64,000 nucleotides of DNA, from assembly GCF_002127265.1 (NCBI RefSeq), contig NZ_NFUU01000001.1, forward strand, positions 2,860,040-2,924,039, given 5' to 3'. Source of the stretch: Hydrogenophaga sp. IBVHS1 (GTDB lineage Bacteria; Pseudomonadota; Gammaproteobacteria; Burkholderiales; Burkholderiaceae_C). The position numbers and the translations under genes were made by a program. Below, one piece after another: positions 33,943 to 42,644 of the stretch; within the stretch, counting starts at the first letter, position 1, and each line of letters begins with the position of its first letter. The notes below the pieces were generated by a model, which was given only the letters and a program-made list of their open reading frames with translations, did not search any database and was not told the origin of the DNA.

Positions 33943-35112
33943 TCACCGGGTGGAGAGAATGCAAGTGGCACCGCTGGAGAGCGTGCCGCCGGTGCCGTGG
34001 ACCAGCGCGGTCACGGCGTCCTGGATCTGGCGCGGGCCGCATTCACCGCGCAACTGGCGCACCGCCTCGATCAGCAGGAAGATGCCGTACATGCCGGGGT
34101 GTGCGTAAGACAGACCGCCGCCGTTGGTGTTAAGCGGGAATACACCGCCCGGCGCGGTGCGCTGGTTGGCGACAAAGGCTCCACCCTCGCCACGCTTGCA
34201 AAAGCCCAGCGCTTCGAGCGTCAGCAGCACGGTGATGGTGAACGAGTCATAGACCTCAACCACGTCAATGGCGTCATGCCGGATGCCCGCCATGGCAAAG
34301 GCGTCCCGACCGGCCACTTCGGCGGCCGTCAGGCGCGCTAGGTCGGGCATGGCGGCGATGGTCCAGTGGGTGTGTGATTCGCCGTAACCGCGCACGAACA
34401 CCGGCTTGCGACCGAGCGCCTTGGCGTGCTCGGCGGTGGTCATGACCAACGCGCCACCACCGTCGGTGACCAGACAGATATCGAGCAGGTGCAGCGGGTC
34501 GGAGATCATCGTGCTCTGGAGCACATCCTCGATCGACAGCGGCTCGCGCATGGTGGCCGCCGGATTGAGCGCCGCCCACTTGCGCGTGGCCACCGCGATC
34601 TCGGCCAGGTTCTCGGAGGTGGTGCCATATTCGTGCATGTGGCGCTTGGCCGCCATCGCATAGCCGCCCACCGGCGTGGGCATGCCCCAAGGCGTCTCGT
34701 ACTGCATGGTCAGCACCGCCGGGCGCCCGGCGAGGTTGCGGCTCATCTCGCTCTTCTGCAGGCTACCGTAAGTGATCAGCGCCACCTCGCAGCGGCCAGC
34801 CTCGATGGCGGTGGCGGCATGCGCCACATGCGCCTCGAAGGCCGAGCCGCCGATGTTGGTGCCGTCGACGAAGCGCGGCGTAATCCCCAGGTACTCCGAC
34901 AGCGTCACGGTCGGCAACTGGCCCGGACCGGGCACCCCCCACATGCCGGCGGTCAGCAACCCATCGACTTCGTGCATGGCGATGCCGGCGTCCTTCAAGG
35001 CGTCGCGGGCGACCAGCGCCTGGGCCTGCAGGACCGACATGGGCGCAAGGACCTTGCCGTCCTTCAGTGGCAGGTCGGCAACGCCGACGATCACAGCTTC
35101 TCGTTTTGTCAT
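33943..35112 (-). CDS. SCP2/thiolase-like protein, probable retro-aldolase subunit (pair 1)
   Basis: A 389-residue thiolase-superfamily protein lacking the nucleophilic Cys of true thiolases: the loop reads TNIGGSAF instead of N-x2-C-G-S-G. It retains VYDSFTITV and NTNGGGLSYAHPGMYG. These are features of Ltp2-type aldolases, where a tyrosine in the YDxFT region is catalytic. With DUF35 it may cleave a beta-hydroxyacyl-CoA having a tertiary alcohol. It shares many blocks with the copy at 61801-62958. Confidence 0.85.
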   Translation of the reverse strand: MTKREAVIVGVADLPLKDGKVLAPMSVLQAQALVARDALKDAGIAMHEVDGLLTAGMWGVPGPGQLPTVTLSEYLGITPRFVDGTNIGGSAFEAHVAHAATAIEAGRCEVALITYGSLQKSEMSRNLAGRPAVLTMQYETPWGMPTPVGGYAMAAKRHMHEYGTTSENLAEIAVATRKWAALNPAATMREPLSIEDVLQSTMISDPLHLLDICLVTDGGGALVMTTAEHAKALGRKPVFVRGYGESHTHWTIAAMPDLARLTAAEVAGRDAFAMAGIRHDAIDVVEVYDSFTITVLLTLEALGFCKRGEGGAFVANQRTAPGGVFPLNTNGGGLSYAHPGMYGIFLLIEAVRQLRGECGPRQIQDAVTALVHGTGGTLSSGATCILSTR

Positions 35113-35234
35113 AGTTGGAAGTTTCCTAGTGTTGAATATCCCGGTCCACCCGGTCTGTACTGTTGATCCGGCCCTTTGACGTCGCGAGTCGTAGACGGGC
35201 TGCCACAGGCAAACGACTCACGAAAGTTCAAAAT

Positions 35235-35717
35235 TCATGGAGCCGGAGCAGCAGGCAAAAAAGTAATGGTTTCAGTGAAGTCGGCAATGGTCTCGCCACG
35301 CTGATTGATCACCAAATGTTGCAACTCCATCAGGGTGTAGCCGCGCGAGGTCGTGGGGAGCAACCGGGCCTCCCCTTCGACATGAATGGTGTCGCCCGGA
35401 AACAGCGCACCGCGCAGGCGCGCCTGTACGCCGGTCATACCGCCGAACGGGCCGACTTCGTGGCCTTTGAGCGTGCCCTTGATGATGCCCGCCACGTAAG
35501 TCGCCAGCAGCCCCATGCCTAGCGAGATGACCATCGGGCCGGGCGCAAAGCGGCTGCGATGCGATCCGGTCATGTTCTCCCGGATGTACTCCATGTCGAT
35601 GAAAAATGGTTCATGCAAGCCGACCACATTGACGAAGGTGACGATGTCGGTTTCGCTGATGGTGCGCCGGTGCGTCTTGAAATGATGCGACTTGGCACTG
35701 TCGGTCAGCTTGGTCAT
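35235..35717 (-). CDS. MaoC-like hot-dog dehydratase
   Basis: A 160-residue hot-dog protein of the MaoC type: RTISETDIVTFVNVVGLHEP, PGPMVISLGMGLL, GDTIHVEGE. MaoC domains hydrate 2-enoyl-CoA, so it may supply the beta-hydroxyacyl-CoA cleaved by the adjoining aldolase pair. The DxxxxN/H dyad is not fully clear by eye. Upstream of the thiolase-like gene by 122 bases. Confidence 0.8.
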   Translation of the reverse strand: MTKLTDSAKSHHFKTHRRTISETDIVTFVNVVGLHEPFFIDMEYIRENMTGSHRSRFAPGPMVISLGMGLLATYVAGIIKGTLKGHEVGPFGGMTGVQARLRGALFPGDTIHVEGEARLLPTTSRGYTLMELQHLVINQRGETIADFTETITFLPAAPAP

Positions 35718-35847
35718 TTTGAAGTCCGGTGATGGATGGGGGGTGGTGATGGATGAAAGTGGTCCTCTGCGGGCAATCCCTCGATCGGCCTGTCCCGCTG
35801 TTTTGACAAAGTCGGGTTTTTATGTATCCAGCGCCGGAGAACAGCGG

Positions 35848-36657
35848 ATGAACCCAGCACCCTTGACTGGCGGTCCACTTCAGGGCCAGATCGCCCTCGT
35901 CACCGGTGCCACGGCCTTCATCGGTCGTGCCATAGCGCTGGAGTTGGCGCGGCGCGGCGCGCACGTGGTCGTCAACGGCCGCAATCCCGAAGCCGGGCAG
36001 GCGGTGATCAACGAGATCGCTGCGAACGGCTACAGCGCCACGTTTGAACAAGCCGACCTGACCAATAGCGATGCGGTTCATGCCATGGTGGATCGAGTTG
36101 CCGAGCGCCACGGTCGCCTTGACATCCTGGTGGCCAGCGGCGCAGATGCCAGTGCCGACTTGCCGTTCTTTCGCCTTTTCAAGGAAATGCGCGACGGCGG
36201 CTTCGACAACTACATCCGCGCCCACTGGCTCACCCGCGTGTATGCGATCCAGGCGGCCGCCCGCGTCATGGCACTGCACGGTCGCGGCAAGATCGTCGCG
36301 GTGGGTACCGCCGCGGGCCGCGTGGCCACGGTCGGCGAATCTTTCATTGGCGGTGCCACAGGCGGCATGATGCAAATGTGCCGCGTGCTGGCACGTGAAC
36401 AGGGGCGCGACGGCATTCGCGTCAACGCGGTGGCGATGAGCTACATCTGGGATGCCGAGCCGCGCTGGGGTCCGGGCTCGCCAGCGCTCGAAGACGGCCA
36501 TGGTGCGGGCATGATCGAGAACCCGCGCAAGCGCATGCTGTTTCCAGTGCATTGCCAGAACATCGCCAACTCGGCGGCGTTCTTGGCCGGACCGGAGTCC
36601 GATGCCATCACCGGCCAGACGCTCAGCGTCAACGGCGGTTTGAGCACACCGGGCTGA
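35848..36657 (+). CDS. SDR-family protein with altered active site
   Basis: A 269-residue Rossmann-fold SDR (GATAFIGRA cofactor loop, TGQTLSVNGG near the end). The catalytic Tyr-x3-Lys is missing: the segment reads ESFIGGATGGM, and the NNAG motif is VASGA. It is therefore either an inactive paralogue or uses a CoA-type mechanism. GGAG at 35836 supports the start at 35848. It is the only plus-strand gene in a long minus-strand block and is divergent from the MaoC gene; a TTGACA box at 35803 is a possible -35. Confidence 0.78.
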   Translation: MNPAPLTGGPLQGQIALVTGATAFIGRAIALELARRGAHVVVNGRNPEAGQAVINEIAANGYSATFEQADLTNSDAVHAMVDRVAERHGRLDILVASGADASADLPFFRLFKEMRDGGFDNYIRAHWLTRVYAIQAAARVMALHGRGKIVAVGTAAGRVATVGESFIGGATGGMMQMCRVLAREQGRDGIRVNAVAMSYIWDAEPRWGPGSPALEDGHGAGMIENPRKRMLFPVHCQNIANSAAFLAGPESDAITGQTLSVNGGLSTPG

Positions 36658-36665
36658 CATGGCCA

Positions 36666-38180
36666 TCAGGCGCCACCGTGCGCGGCCTTGACGGCCGCGC
36701 GGTCAATGCTATCGGCACCGCCCAAGGGGAGTGCCGATACAAACACCACGTGCTTGGGTTTTTTGTAGCGTGCGATGCGACCGCCCACAAACTCGATCAA
36801 CTCCTCGGCACTCAGCGTGCACCCCGCCTTCAGCACGCAGACAGCCTTGACCGCCTCGCCCCACTGAACGTCCGGCACACCGAGGACCACCACCTGCGCC
36901 AGCGCCGGGTGCTCCATAATGACCCGCTCGACTTCAGCCGGATAAACGTTCTCGCCCCCCGGCTTGATCAACTCCTTGGCCGGTGAACGCCCGCTGTACC
37001 AGAGGTAGCCCTCGGCATCGACGCGCCCCATGTCGCCCGTGTGGTGCCAGCCGTTGCGCAGCGTGAAGGCGTTGTCTGCTTCACAGCGCCAGTAGCCCTG
37101 GAACACCATCGGCCCCCGCACCACAATTTCGCCGGTGGCGCCTGTGGGCAACGGGCGGTCCAGTTCGTCCACCACCGCGACCATGTTCAGCGCGGTGGGA
37201 CGCCCGGCGCTGCCGGGGCGCTCGTCAAATGGCGCCAGGCTGACCGAGCCCGAGGTCTCGGTCTGGCCGTAGGCACTCCAGAAGGTCGCCTGGGGACAGG
37301 TGGTGCGCAAGCGCGCGATGGTCTCGGGCACATCGATCCCCGACACCACGCGCAACCTGGCCAGTGAAGAGCCTTGGGCGGCTGCGGCGTCCAGCAGGGC
37401 ACCCAGCATCGGTGGAAAGGTGCCGATCAGGCTGCCCCCGTCCTCGTCGATATGTTTGACCAGACTGGGCGGATCGAAACGTGTCAACAGCAGCGTCGCC
37501 CCGCCCGCCTGCTGCGTGGCCAGCATGAAGCCGATGGCGGCCACGTGAAACAGCGGCAAAACGCCCAGATTGACGTCCGTCGGCGTCAGGTGCCAGGCCA
37601 GTTGCGTCTGCAGGCTGGCGGCAATCAGGCCGCGGTGCGAGAGCAGCGCGCCGCGCGGCCGACCGCCCACGGCGGCGGTGTGGATGATGAGCAAACCGCT
37701 GTCGTCGGCCAGACCGGGCAGATCCGCCGCCTGCGTATCGCACTCCCGATACAGCTCACTGACGGGTTGCCATGGCGCTGGCGCGGCGCCCAGCGTGTAG
37801 CGCAGCGTGTCGTCCAAACCGCGCTGCGGCAGCAGGGCCTGGAATTCATCGGCCACGATCAGCACCCGCGGTGCCACGTCCTCGATGACATAGGCGACCT
37901 CCTCGGCCGACAGCCGCCAGTTGATCGGCACCACGATCGCGCCCAACTGGGCTGCGGCGCCGAACAGATCGACGTATTCCAGGCAGTTGGGGGCCAGTAT
38001 CGCCAGCCGGTCACCCTGGCCCACGCCTGCGTCCGCCAGACCGGCTGCCAGGCGCGCTGTGCGCCCGGCGTACTGGGCGTGCGTGATCCGCTGATTGCCG
38101 AACACCAGAGCGGTGTTCGATCCGTACAACCGCGCGTTGCGGTTGATGAGATCGTGCAGCGTAAAAGATCGCAAACTCAT
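36666..38180 (-). CDS. AMP-binding acyl-CoA synthetase-like protein with degenerate motifs
   Basis: A 504-residue ANL-superfamily protein with overall acyl-CoA ligase layout (LPLFHVAAIG, SAYGQTETSG, GWHHTGDMG, GGENVYPAEVE). Two key motifs are altered: the phosphate loop is TAAVGGRPRG at about 168-177 instead of TSGTTGxPKG, and the C-terminal adenylation Lys is Ser (S491 in GADSIDR). Such changes usually abolish adenylation. It may still use another route, or be a non-catalytic partner; a separate CoA-transferase exists at 26883. Confidence 0.83.
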   Translation of the reverse strand: MSLRSFTLHDLINRNARLYGSNTALVFGNQRITHAQYAGRTARLAAGLADAGVGQGDRLAILAPNCLEYVDLFGAAAQLGAIVVPINWRLSAEEVAYVIEDVAPRVLIVADEFQALLPQRGLDDTLRYTLGAAPAPWQPVSELYRECDTQAADLPGLADDSGLLIIHTAAVGGRPRGALLSHRGLIAASLQTQLAWHLTPTDVNLGVLPLFHVAAIGFMLATQQAGGATLLLTRFDPPSLVKHIDEDGGSLIGTFPPMLGALLDAAAAQGSSLARLRVVSGIDVPETIARLRTTCPQATFWSAYGQTETSGSVSLAPFDERPGSAGRPTALNMVAVVDELDRPLPTGATGEIVVRGPMVFQGYWRCEADNAFTLRNGWHHTGDMGRVDAEGYLWYSGRSPAKELIKPGGENVYPAEVERVIMEHPALAQVVVLGVPDVQWGEAVKAVCVLKAGCTLSAEELIEFVGGRIARYKKPKHVVFVSALPLGGADSIDRAAVKAAHGGA

Positions 38181-38194
38181 TTCAGGCTCCTGGT

Positions 38195-39061
38195 TCAGAT
38201 TTCACCCGACGGGGACTGTGTCGACGGCATCACTTCGTGCAGAAACGCCGCCACGCTGGCGGCGAAGGCGTCGTTGGCATCACCAGCGATCATGTGACCA
38301 GCACCCTTCAGATCGATAAAACGCGCCCGCGGCAGGGTTTGCACCAGGGCGCGCGCATCTTCTTCGCTGATGACGTCGCTGCGCTGGCCGCGCAGCAGCA
38401 AAGTGGGCGCCTGCAGGCCGCGCAAAGCGCGCTCGTAGCCGTCCGCATCGCGCCGGTGGTTGTGGTTGGCCTCGCTCATCAGTTGCGGGTCCCAATGCCA
38501 ATTCCAGAGACCTTGCGCATTCATGCGCAGGTTTTTCTTCAGCCCCTCAACCGGTCCTTCCATGGGTCGGCCCCGGTAGGCGGCGATATGCTGGGCGGCC
38601 TCTTCAAGTGACGCAAAACCATCGGGCCGAGCCCGCATGAAGCGCACGATGCGCTCGACACCGACTTCTTCCATGCGCGGCGCAATGTCCACCAGCACCA
38701 GCGCGTTGATCGGCGGCGCATCGGCGCGGCCCACGGTGGCCATGCTGATGAGGCCACCCAGCGAGGCACCGACCACCGCCAGCGGTGTGCCCAGTTCGCG
38801 CCAGATGCAGCACATGGTGTCGGCCAGCGTCTCGATGCGGTAATCGCCATCCTTGGCCCAGGCGCTGTCGCCGTGGCCCGGCAAGTCCAGCGCCACGGTG
38901 TACCAACCCGCATCGCCCAGCACCTTTGCCGCCTTGCCCCATGCATGGCGGGTTTGCCCGCCACCGTGCAGCAGCAACACCGTGGGCGCGCCGACTGGGC
39001 CATAGACGTCGGCCACCAGAGAGCCACCGGCAAAGCCGGGAAATTCCCGGCGCGTCGTCAT
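38195..39061 (-). CDS. Alpha/beta hydrolase
   Basis: A 288-residue alpha/beta hydrolase with HGGGQTRHAW, DLPGHGDS, nucleophile Ser in GASLGG, and a late GAGHMIAGD histidine. Resembles epoxide hydrolase/carboxylesterase-like proteins of terpene and aromatic pathways. Its start at 39061 overlaps the stop of the transglutaminase-like gene. Substrate not recognisable. Confidence 0.83.
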   Translation of the reverse strand: MTTRREFPGFAGGSLVADVYGPVGAPTVLLLHGGGQTRHAWGKAAKVLGDAGWYTVALDLPGHGDSAWAKDGDYRIETLADTMCCIWRELGTPLAVVGASLGGLISMATVGRADAPPINALVLVDIAPRMEEVGVERIVRFMRARPDGFASLEEAAQHIAAYRGRPMEGPVEGLKKNLRMNAQGLWNWHWDPQLMSEANHNHRRDADGYERALRGLQAPTLLLRGQRSDVISEEDARALVQTLPRARFIDLKGAGHMIAGDANDAFAASVAAFLHEVMPSTQSPSGEI

Positions 39062-39765
39062 GATGACGGCCCCACTTCCTGGGCGAAGTCGGCCCCGCTG
39101 TCCGCGGTCTGTCCCCAGTCGGCGAAGGTTTTGTAATGTGCGCGCCAAGAGGCCAGCAGTTCATCGCGCGGCAAGTCGGCGTAAGTGCCGTGGTCGTGCA
39201 CATACTCCATGTGCCTGCGGCCGCTGACATCGAATTCATGAAAGACCGAATCGGCGCGGCCATCGAATTCCAGTGGATGGATACCGGCCTTCTCGCACAA
39301 GGAGCGGTTGAAGGCGGGCGTGGCCTTGAGCCACTGCCCGTCAACCCACAGCTCGGTGTAACCGTGAAAGACGAACAGATCGGTGCCCATCATGTCTTGC
39401 AGGCGCTTGCTGCTCAGGTGGTTGCGAACGTCGGCATAGCCCAGCCGTGCCGGCACGCCCAGGACGCGGGCTGCCGCTGCCAGCAGCGCCGCCTTGGGCA
39501 CGCAAAAGCCACGCCCGGCCTCGATCACGCGACTGCCCTTCAAACCCTCGACCGTGGTGTCAAAGCAGTAGGGGTCGTAGAGAAACTCGTCACGCACGGC
39601 GTAATAGAGCTTGACTGCGATCTCGCGCGGCGCCATGGCAGGGTCGGCCACCCGGTGCGCGAACGCGATCACCGCCGAGTGATCGCTGTCCACGTAGCGG
39701 CCGGGCGCGAGATAAGCCGACGGATCGTTCGAAGGGGTGATTGGGGTTTGCATAGTCACTTCCAT
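39058..39765 (-). CDS. Transglutaminase-like cysteine protein
   Basis: A 235-residue protein with the transglutaminase-like papain fold: C88 in GRGFCVPKAALLAAAARVLGVPARLGY and H134 in FHGYTELWVDGQWLKATP. The usual third residue Asp after the His block is Thr or Pro here. Such proteins act as proteases, amidases or acyl hydrolases; members of this group are known as isolated genes in bacterial catabolic clusters but have no firm role. Translation is coupled to both neighbours. Start could also be the ATG at 39753. Confidence 0.8.
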   Translation of the reverse strand: MEVTMQTPITPSNDPSAYLAPGRYVDSDHSAVIAFAHRVADPAMAPREIAVKLYYAVRDEFLYDPYCFDTTVEGLKGSRVIEAGRGFCVPKAALLAAAARVLGVPARLGYADVRNHLSSKRLQDMMGTDLFVFHGYTELWVDGQWLKATPAFNRSLCEKAGIHPLEFDGRADSVFHEFDVSGRRHMEYVHDHGTYADLPRDELLASWRAHYKTFADWGQTADSGADFAQEVGPSS

Positions 39766-39766
39766 G

Positions 39767-40657
39767 TCATTGATCCTTGACGCTCAGGCACTTTGGCGGT
39801 TCGGCCAGCGCAAAGCCATTGAAGGGTTTGGATCGATCATGAGCCTGCAATTTCCAGGTCGGTCGGGCATTGGGCACGCCACCATCGACCCGAATGCAAG
39901 AACCCGTGATGAAAGCCGCCGCCTCGCACAGCAAAAACACAATCGCCGCCGAAATCTCGGCCTCGGTGCCATAACGTTGCAGCGGCACCTTGGTCTTCAG
40001 GCTGCGCAGTTCGGCCTGCATCTCGGGGCTGTAGGTATCAAAGCCGCTGCTGGCAATCCAGCCCGGTGCCACGGCGTTGACACGCACGCCGGCGCAGGCC
40101 CATTCGCAAGCCGCCGTCTCGGTGAACGACAGCATGCCGGCACGCGCCGCACCGCTGTGCGCCATGGTCGGCATGCCGCCCCAGATGTCGGCGATGATGT
40201 TGACAATGGCGCCGCCATGGAACTCCATGGACTGGTTGAAGGCTTCGCGCGCCACCAGGAAGCCGCCGGTGAGGTTGCTGCGCACCACCGCATCCCAGCC
40301 CTTCAGGCTGATGTCCTTGACCGGCTGCGGGTACTGGCCACCCGCGTTGTTGACGAGACCATCGATCTTGCCGTGCTGTGCGATCACGTCGGCGATCATG
40401 GCCTTGACGCCCGCCTCGTCGCGAATGTCGCAAGCGTGGATACTGGCCCGGCCGCCGGCCTGCGTGATTTCAGCTTGCACAGCTTCCAGCTTCTCGACGC
40501 GGCGACCGACAAGCGCGACGCTGGCCCCTAGGTTGGCCAGTTCGTGCGCGGTGCAGCGGCCAATGCCACTGCCACCACCGGTGACGATAACGGTTTGACC
40601 AACAAACAGGCCAGGGCGGAACACGGAACGGTAGGTAGATTGAGACATGATGGACAT
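39767..40657 (-). CDS. SDR of the peroxisomal enoyl-CoA reductase / dienoyl-CoA reductase type
   Basis: A 296-residue SDR with GGGSGIGR cofactor loop and NNAGG. The active-site Tyr-x3-Lys is replaced by HSGAARAG, a pattern typical of trans-2-enoyl-CoA and 2,4-dienoyl-CoA reductases of the DECR/PECR group. It would reduce an enoyl or dienoyl-CoA with NADPH. Counterparts (SDRs AtuB/AtuG) occur in citronellol clusters. A second ATG is at 40648. Confidence 0.82.
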   Translation of the reverse strand: MSIMSQSTYRSVFRPGLFVGQTVIVTGGGSGIGRCTAHELANLGASVALVGRRVEKLEAVQAEITQAGGRASIHACDIRDEAGVKAMIADVIAQHGKIDGLVNNAGGQYPQPVKDISLKGWDAVVRSNLTGGFLVAREAFNQSMEFHGGAIVNIIADIWGGMPTMAHSGAARAGMLSFTETAACEWACAGVRVNAVAPGWIASSGFDTYSPEMQAELRSLKTKVPLQRYGTEAEISAAIVFLLCEAAAFITGSCIRVDGGVPNARPTWKLQAHDRSKPFNGFALAEPPKCLSVKDQ

Positions 40658-40672
40658 TTCCTTTCTGCACCC

Positions 40673-41107
40673 TCAGGCTCGCAGCATGAAATTGCCGTGG
40701 CCAAGGGCGATGGGCTTATCGGGGCTGGATTGCCATGCCTGGATGCGCAGGTTCGCCACACGCTGGCCCAGCTTGACCATCACGACGTTGGCATAGGTGT
40801 CCTGCGGACGGCCCGAGCGCAGGTAATCAATGTTGAAATCGATGGTCTTGGGCAAGTCCCGGCTGTCCATGTGCCACAGCAGGTAGAACAATCCGGCGCA
40901 TTCCAGAAACCCTCCGGTGGCACCGCCATGCAGAGCCGGCAGCATGGGGTTGCCTATCAGTTTTTCCTGGAAAGGCAAGACGCAGGTGAACTCCTCGCCC
41001 TTGACATCAATGCGCAGGTCCAGAAAACGCGCAAAGGGCACCGCCTGGATCACTTCGCTCCAGTCACCCTGGGCGCGCGCATGGTCAATTTGTTCGGTCC
41101 ATTTCAT
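40673..41107 (-). CDS. PaaI-type hot-dog thioesterase (1)
   Basis: A 144-residue hot-dog protein: LPALHGGATGGFLECAG carries the HGG motif of PaaI-like thioesterases, followed by TIDFNIDYLRSG. Its start overlaps the stop of a second thioesterase gene. Likely hydrolyses dead-end or toxic acyl-CoA esters to free CoA. Confidence 0.82.
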   Translation of the reverse strand: MKWTEQIDHARAQGDWSEVIQAVPFARFLDLRIDVKGEEFTCVLPFQEKLIGNPMLPALHGGATGGFLECAGLFYLLWHMDSRDLPKTIDFNIDYLRSGRPQDTYANVVMVKLGQRVANLRIQAWQSSPDKPIALGHGNFMLRA

Positions 41108-41580
41108 CGTGGCACATCCTCGTTGCGCAATACCGGTCGCCCGGAAGTAAACATGTAAATGCCGACTGCGGTGGCTATTGGGTCGTCCAACGTGTCGTGG
41201 TAAGCGGCGCCACGGACGAACGCCAGTTCTGCAGTCAACTTGTAGCAAACGGCTCCCCCCAGAATCGCCCGCCCGGGCGTCGCGGGCTTGAGGTAGTCGA
41301 TGCGCAAGTCCAGCGTGGCCATCGGCCGTATCTCCGGCAGCTTGACGAAAATCGCGAATCCGAGCGCGGCGTCGAGCAGCGCAGTGATGACTCCGCCATG
41401 CAAAACCCTGGTCTGCGGATCGCCCACCAGTGCTTCCTGGTACTCGACTTTGAGCACGCACCAGTCGGTGTGCACCGCGTGCGGCAGGAAGCCCAGTTCG
41501 CGGTTATACGGCGACACATGGGCGAACTTTTGCCATCGCTTGGCGATTTCTTCTTCTTTGATGATGTGTGTTTCTGTCAT
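41104..41580 (-). CDS. PaaI-type hot-dog thioesterase (2)
   Basis: A 158-residue hot-dog thioesterase with VLHGGVITALLDAALG and TLDLRIDYLKPATPG. Overlaps the first thioesterase and the metallo-beta-lactamase gene by four bases each, so three hydrolytic functions are translationally coupled. The two copies may form a heteromer. Confidence 0.83.
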   Translation of the reverse strand: MTETHIIKEEEIAKRWQKFAHVSPYNRELGFLPHAVHTDWCVLKVEYQEALVGDPQTRVLHGGVITALLDAALGFAIFVKLPEIRPMATLDLRIDYLKPATPGRAILGGAVCYKLTAELAFVRGAAYHDTLDDPIATAVGIYMFTSGRPVLRNEDVPR

Positions 41581-42644
41581 CTCGACATGTCTCCAGACAA
41601 GGTGAGGGTGGGCTCTTCGCTGGCCGCCGTCACCGGATACCAGCGGGTCGCGGCTGGCGTTTCTTCATGGCGCACATGGCCGGCACGCTGCAGCCACAGC
41701 AGGTGCGCCAGGGTTTCGCCCATGGCCAGGTAAGCATGCAGCGGGTCGCTCTGCGCGCCATAAACGGCGTAGCCGAGTTCGGTGGCATTCATGCCCCCCT
41801 CGCCCAGACGCGCCAAGAACTTGCGCAGTGCCCTCTGGTGGTGCGCCACCAGTCCATGCGCGCGCTCGACCCCGGCGTGGTAGACGCCGTGGTGGGCTGG
41901 CAAGACGTACTCGATGTCCAGTCCCGCAATGGTGCGCAGGCTATCCAGGTAACGTGGCAGCGGATCGGTTTCGCCATAGGGCCAGACACCAATGTTGGGT
42001 GTGATGCGCTCGAGCAACTGGTCGCCCGTGAGCAGCAATTTCAGCTTGGGCTCGTACAAGCAGATTTGGGCAATGCTGTGTCCACCAAGCACCAGCACGT
42101 CGAAAGCATGATCGCCGATGTGCAAGGTCTGGCCGGCTTCGAGCGGCTCGACGCGAGTCGGCACGGCACAGGCCATATTGCTTTGCAACACCCCGCCCAC
42201 CACCTGATGCGCATCTTCCGGCGCCACCCCATGGCGGCACATGAAGTCGATACAGTAAGCGCGGTCATCGATGCTGACCACGTGCGTCTGCCGCGCCACC
42301 GCCACCTCCTCCTCGCGCATCAGGATCGGAGCCCCGGTGCGCTCGTGCAGCCACACCGCCAGCCCGAGGTGGTCGGGGTGGTGGTGCGAGACGATGATGC
42401 GCGTCAAGCCAGCCGCCAGCGGGCCTTCCAATGCGCGCAGCCACAAGGCCCGCGCCGCCTCGCAATCGGCACCCGTGTCGAATAGGCACCAACCCTCGCT
42501 GTCGCGAATCAGGTAGATGTTGACGTGGTCGATGCCATAGTCCACCGGCAGCGTGAACATCAGGATGCCGGGCAGGACCTCCTTCAGAGGCAGCTCGACC
42601 AACCCGTCAATGACTGAAGTAGCTCGAGAGGTGCTCATGTTCAC
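41577..42644 (-). CDS. Metallo-beta-lactamase-fold hydrolase
   Basis: A 355-residue MBL-fold enzyme with the binuclear metal motif SHHHPDHLG, GGHSIAQI, LLTGDQLL and LPAHHG, and a C-terminal helical domain. Similar proteins act as thioesterases or lactonases. With two hot-dog thioesterases beside it, a thioester or lactone hydrolase role is likely. Overlaps the dehydrogenase stop; a start two codons later is equally possible. Confidence 0.83.
   Translation of the reverse strand: MNMSTSRATSVIDGLVELPLKEVLPGILMFTLPVDYGIDHVNIYLIRDSEGWCLFDTGADCEAARALWLRALEGPLAAGLTRIIVSHHHPDHLGLAVWLHERTGAPILMREEEVAVARQTHVVSIDDRAYCIDFMCRHGVAPEDAHQVVGGVLQSNMACAVPTRVEPLEAGQTLHIGDHAFDVLVLGGHSIAQICLYEPKLKLLLTGDQLLERITPNIGVWPYGETDPLPRYLDSLRTIAGLDIEYVLPAHHGVYHAGVERAHGLVAHHQRALRKFLARLGEGGMNATELGYAVYGAQSDPLHAYLAMGETLAHLLWLQRAGHVRHEETPAATRWYPVTAASEEPTLTLSGDMSR

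Noticed and set aside
33943..35112. A normal acetyl-CoA acetyltransferase (thiolase)
   Set aside because: The nucleophilic Cys is replaced by Gly and a DUF35 partner is adjacent, features of non-thiolytic SCP2-like proteins.
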